From positions 62,001 through 126,000 of the forward strand of contig JAPYMA010000289.1 of NCBI GenBank assembly GCA_035041965.1: a DNA stretch of 64,000 nt, read 5' to 3'. The stretch comes from Anisakis pegreffii. Its lineage: Eukaryota > Nematoda > Chromadorea > Rhabditida > Anisakidae. Each line of letters opens with the position of its first letter. Position 1 is the first letter of the stretch. The translations under genes were made by a program, and so were the position numbers. Under the pieces are notes generated by a model. It did no database searches. It saw nothing but the letters and a program-made list of their open reading frames with translations, and was not told the DNA's origin. Shown in pieces: positions 62,459 to 64,000 of this stretch.

Positions 62459-64000
62459 ATTATCTCTGTCATTCTGTTGGTGATATTATAGGTGACGTTC
62501 ACTTCAGAACTGAACGCTTTCAGTGAAACATACTCATTTCCATTAGACGCGCGCTTGATCTCTTTTCTGTCATCATATCGACTCTGGCTTATTTCAATTA
62601 CTGCTAAGCGTTCACTTATGCACGTACTGGCTCTTCAAAACACCGAACGGTTTACCGAGTACAGACAGCCACAAATCTATCAGTCTTTGAAGATTTTCAC
62701 ATTGCACAATAGTAAACGCTTGCAATATTCTATCACGAAATGGCGGTTGGTTGGACGATGGTTGCCGGATAATTATGAATAATTGAGCGTTTTTGAAGCA
62801 CACTAAGCTCATAAGGAGTAATTTATTTGCGGACGTACATGAAGCAACTATAGGTATTACCTCACTCTAGACAGTTTCAATTGAGTGTTTCTGAATAGCA
62901 TTTTTAGAGGAATGTTGCACATGTGTTCTTCATTGAATTTTATGTTCGCTTAACAACAGTTGGTGTTTAGTTGCGTTTGGATTTGACTTACACTTAAGTA
63001 TATGTATGTAAAAGTTTTTGCGGTATTTTTGATTTGTTTGGTTTTTGTTCATTTGAGTTTTGAATGGTGTACACTTCCTCCACCAAGCTCCTTTTCGCTG
63101 AATTTCTCCACTTGCCCCCACTAAACGCTCTTTCAACGTTGTCGGTAGCTTGAAAACCTGATGAATTCTTTCAATTGCGTCAAATTTTGATTGAAAATTA
63201 TTCTCGACTCCGTGAAATAGAGCTTCAAAGAACTGTTAAAATTCTGTTCATGTTCCGTAACACTTATGATCATTGATCGGTGCAAGATATTGCCGATGAA
63301 ATAATCGTTCTGTTTTATCGTCCGCATGTTATGGGATGTTTTTCTATTTCTAACGAATCGTGTCCAGCTGAAACAGTGTAACAATGTATGCTATATTTTT
63401 ATCGAACCAAACTTTTGGACAGTCTGACTCAAAGAGTGAAATTCTGTCGAATTTTCATGCAAAAATGTCTCTTAATTGCCAGTGATTCAACGCAAGATGT
63501 GCGTTGACAGCTATGGAACCGTAGCATGTGCAATTGAAACTGATAAAAAACAGTAACTCAACACAATAACTATGCAATGTGTTCCATTCACGAACACTAC
63601 ACAACTTTGTATTGTGATTGTAGGTATGTGGTGTGTAACTGTTATGTTAATACTTATTTAACTGCTGTTTTGGTGATGATTTGTATTGATTTCAACAACG
63701 AAACATTAACATTCATTCACATCGAATGTATTTTGTTCGATGACCGTTTCTCAAAGCTGAGAAACGTCTGCAGGTTATTATGCTTGAATTTGTGCTGTTT
63801 AAGATGTTCAACAACTTAACCGCATGCTTTCCCATCGTTCATATGTGGTGCATAATAAAACATTGAATTCATTAATGGATATCACTGTACTTGAGTTGTG
63901 GTATTTTGCGCAGTCTAATTTTACATCCGTAATTTTTGTCGCTAGAACCGCGAATCGGCATTCTTACAATTGATGAAATTGAGTATAAGAATTCCACTTT
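62459..64000. other. Region past the polyadenylation signal, no confident gene
   Basis: No further Ig, EGF-like or fibulin-type exon is visible on the plus strand. On the minus strand a short stretch near 63136-63000 (KERLVGASGEIQRKGAWWRK) reads like protein but has no clear start or neighbouring exon. If the hemicentin-like gene continues, its next exon lies beyond the right edge. Confidence 0.4.

Noticed and set aside
62071..62502. 143-codon minus-strand ORF
   Set aside because: It is the antisense of the hemicentin tail exon; its Asp/Gly-rich run mirrors the His-rich block.
1..64000. Prokaryotic systems (CRISPR arrays, operons, phage genes)
   Set aside because: The window is intron-rich animal DNA; no regularly spaced repeats or bacterial gene organisation are present.

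Overview
This window is nuclear genomic DNA from an animal, almost certainly a nematode. It is AT-rich and its genes are split into short exons with TTTCAG-type acceptors. At least two minus-strand start codons sit just downstream of isolated acceptors, as expected for spliced-leader trans-splicing. The dominant gene encodes a very long string of I-set immunoglobulin (Ig) domains of hemicentin (HIM-4) type. Large, gene-bearing introns would fit a parasitic nematode with roomy introns, but I cannot name the species.

Layout. (1) 348-1969, minus: a small three-exon gene for an unrecognised two-pass membrane protein. (2) 1970-9836: mostly non-coding, with weak minus-strand exon candidates, the best being a polyglutamine first exon at 6520-6395. 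(3) 9837-62438, plus: 46 exons of a hemicentin-like gene, encoding 23 consecutive Ig domains. The first exon seen begins in phase 1 inside a domain series, so the 5' part of the gene (expected signal peptide, von Willebrand A domain and more Ig domains) lies to the left of the window. Exon phases join cleanly at every junction, including across an 18.5-kb intron (26118-44660). (4) Inside that intron, on the minus strand (29513-27200), lies the 3' part of a cysteine-rich gene with two ADAM10/17-like membrane-proximal repeats and a hydrophobic C-terminus. The same intron also holds weaker exon-like ORFs, a possible plus-strand gene remnant, a (TA)44 microsatellite, and a 35-bp perfect inverted repeat bracketed by a 128/163-nt direct repeat. 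(5) 62439-64000: polyadenylation signal, then sequence with no convincing gene.

The most striking observation is the 3' end of the hemicentin-like gene. The last Ig exon has a potential donor exactly where its sister exons end, but the frame stays open for a further 510 codons. That stretch encodes a coiled-coil, His-rich and basic tail, then a stop and an AATAAA signal 15 nt later. The gene therefore appears to end, at least in one isoform, in a composite terminal exon rather than in the EGF/fibulin modules expected of a hemicentin.

All exon calls come from hand translation and splice-site reading; no database search was run.
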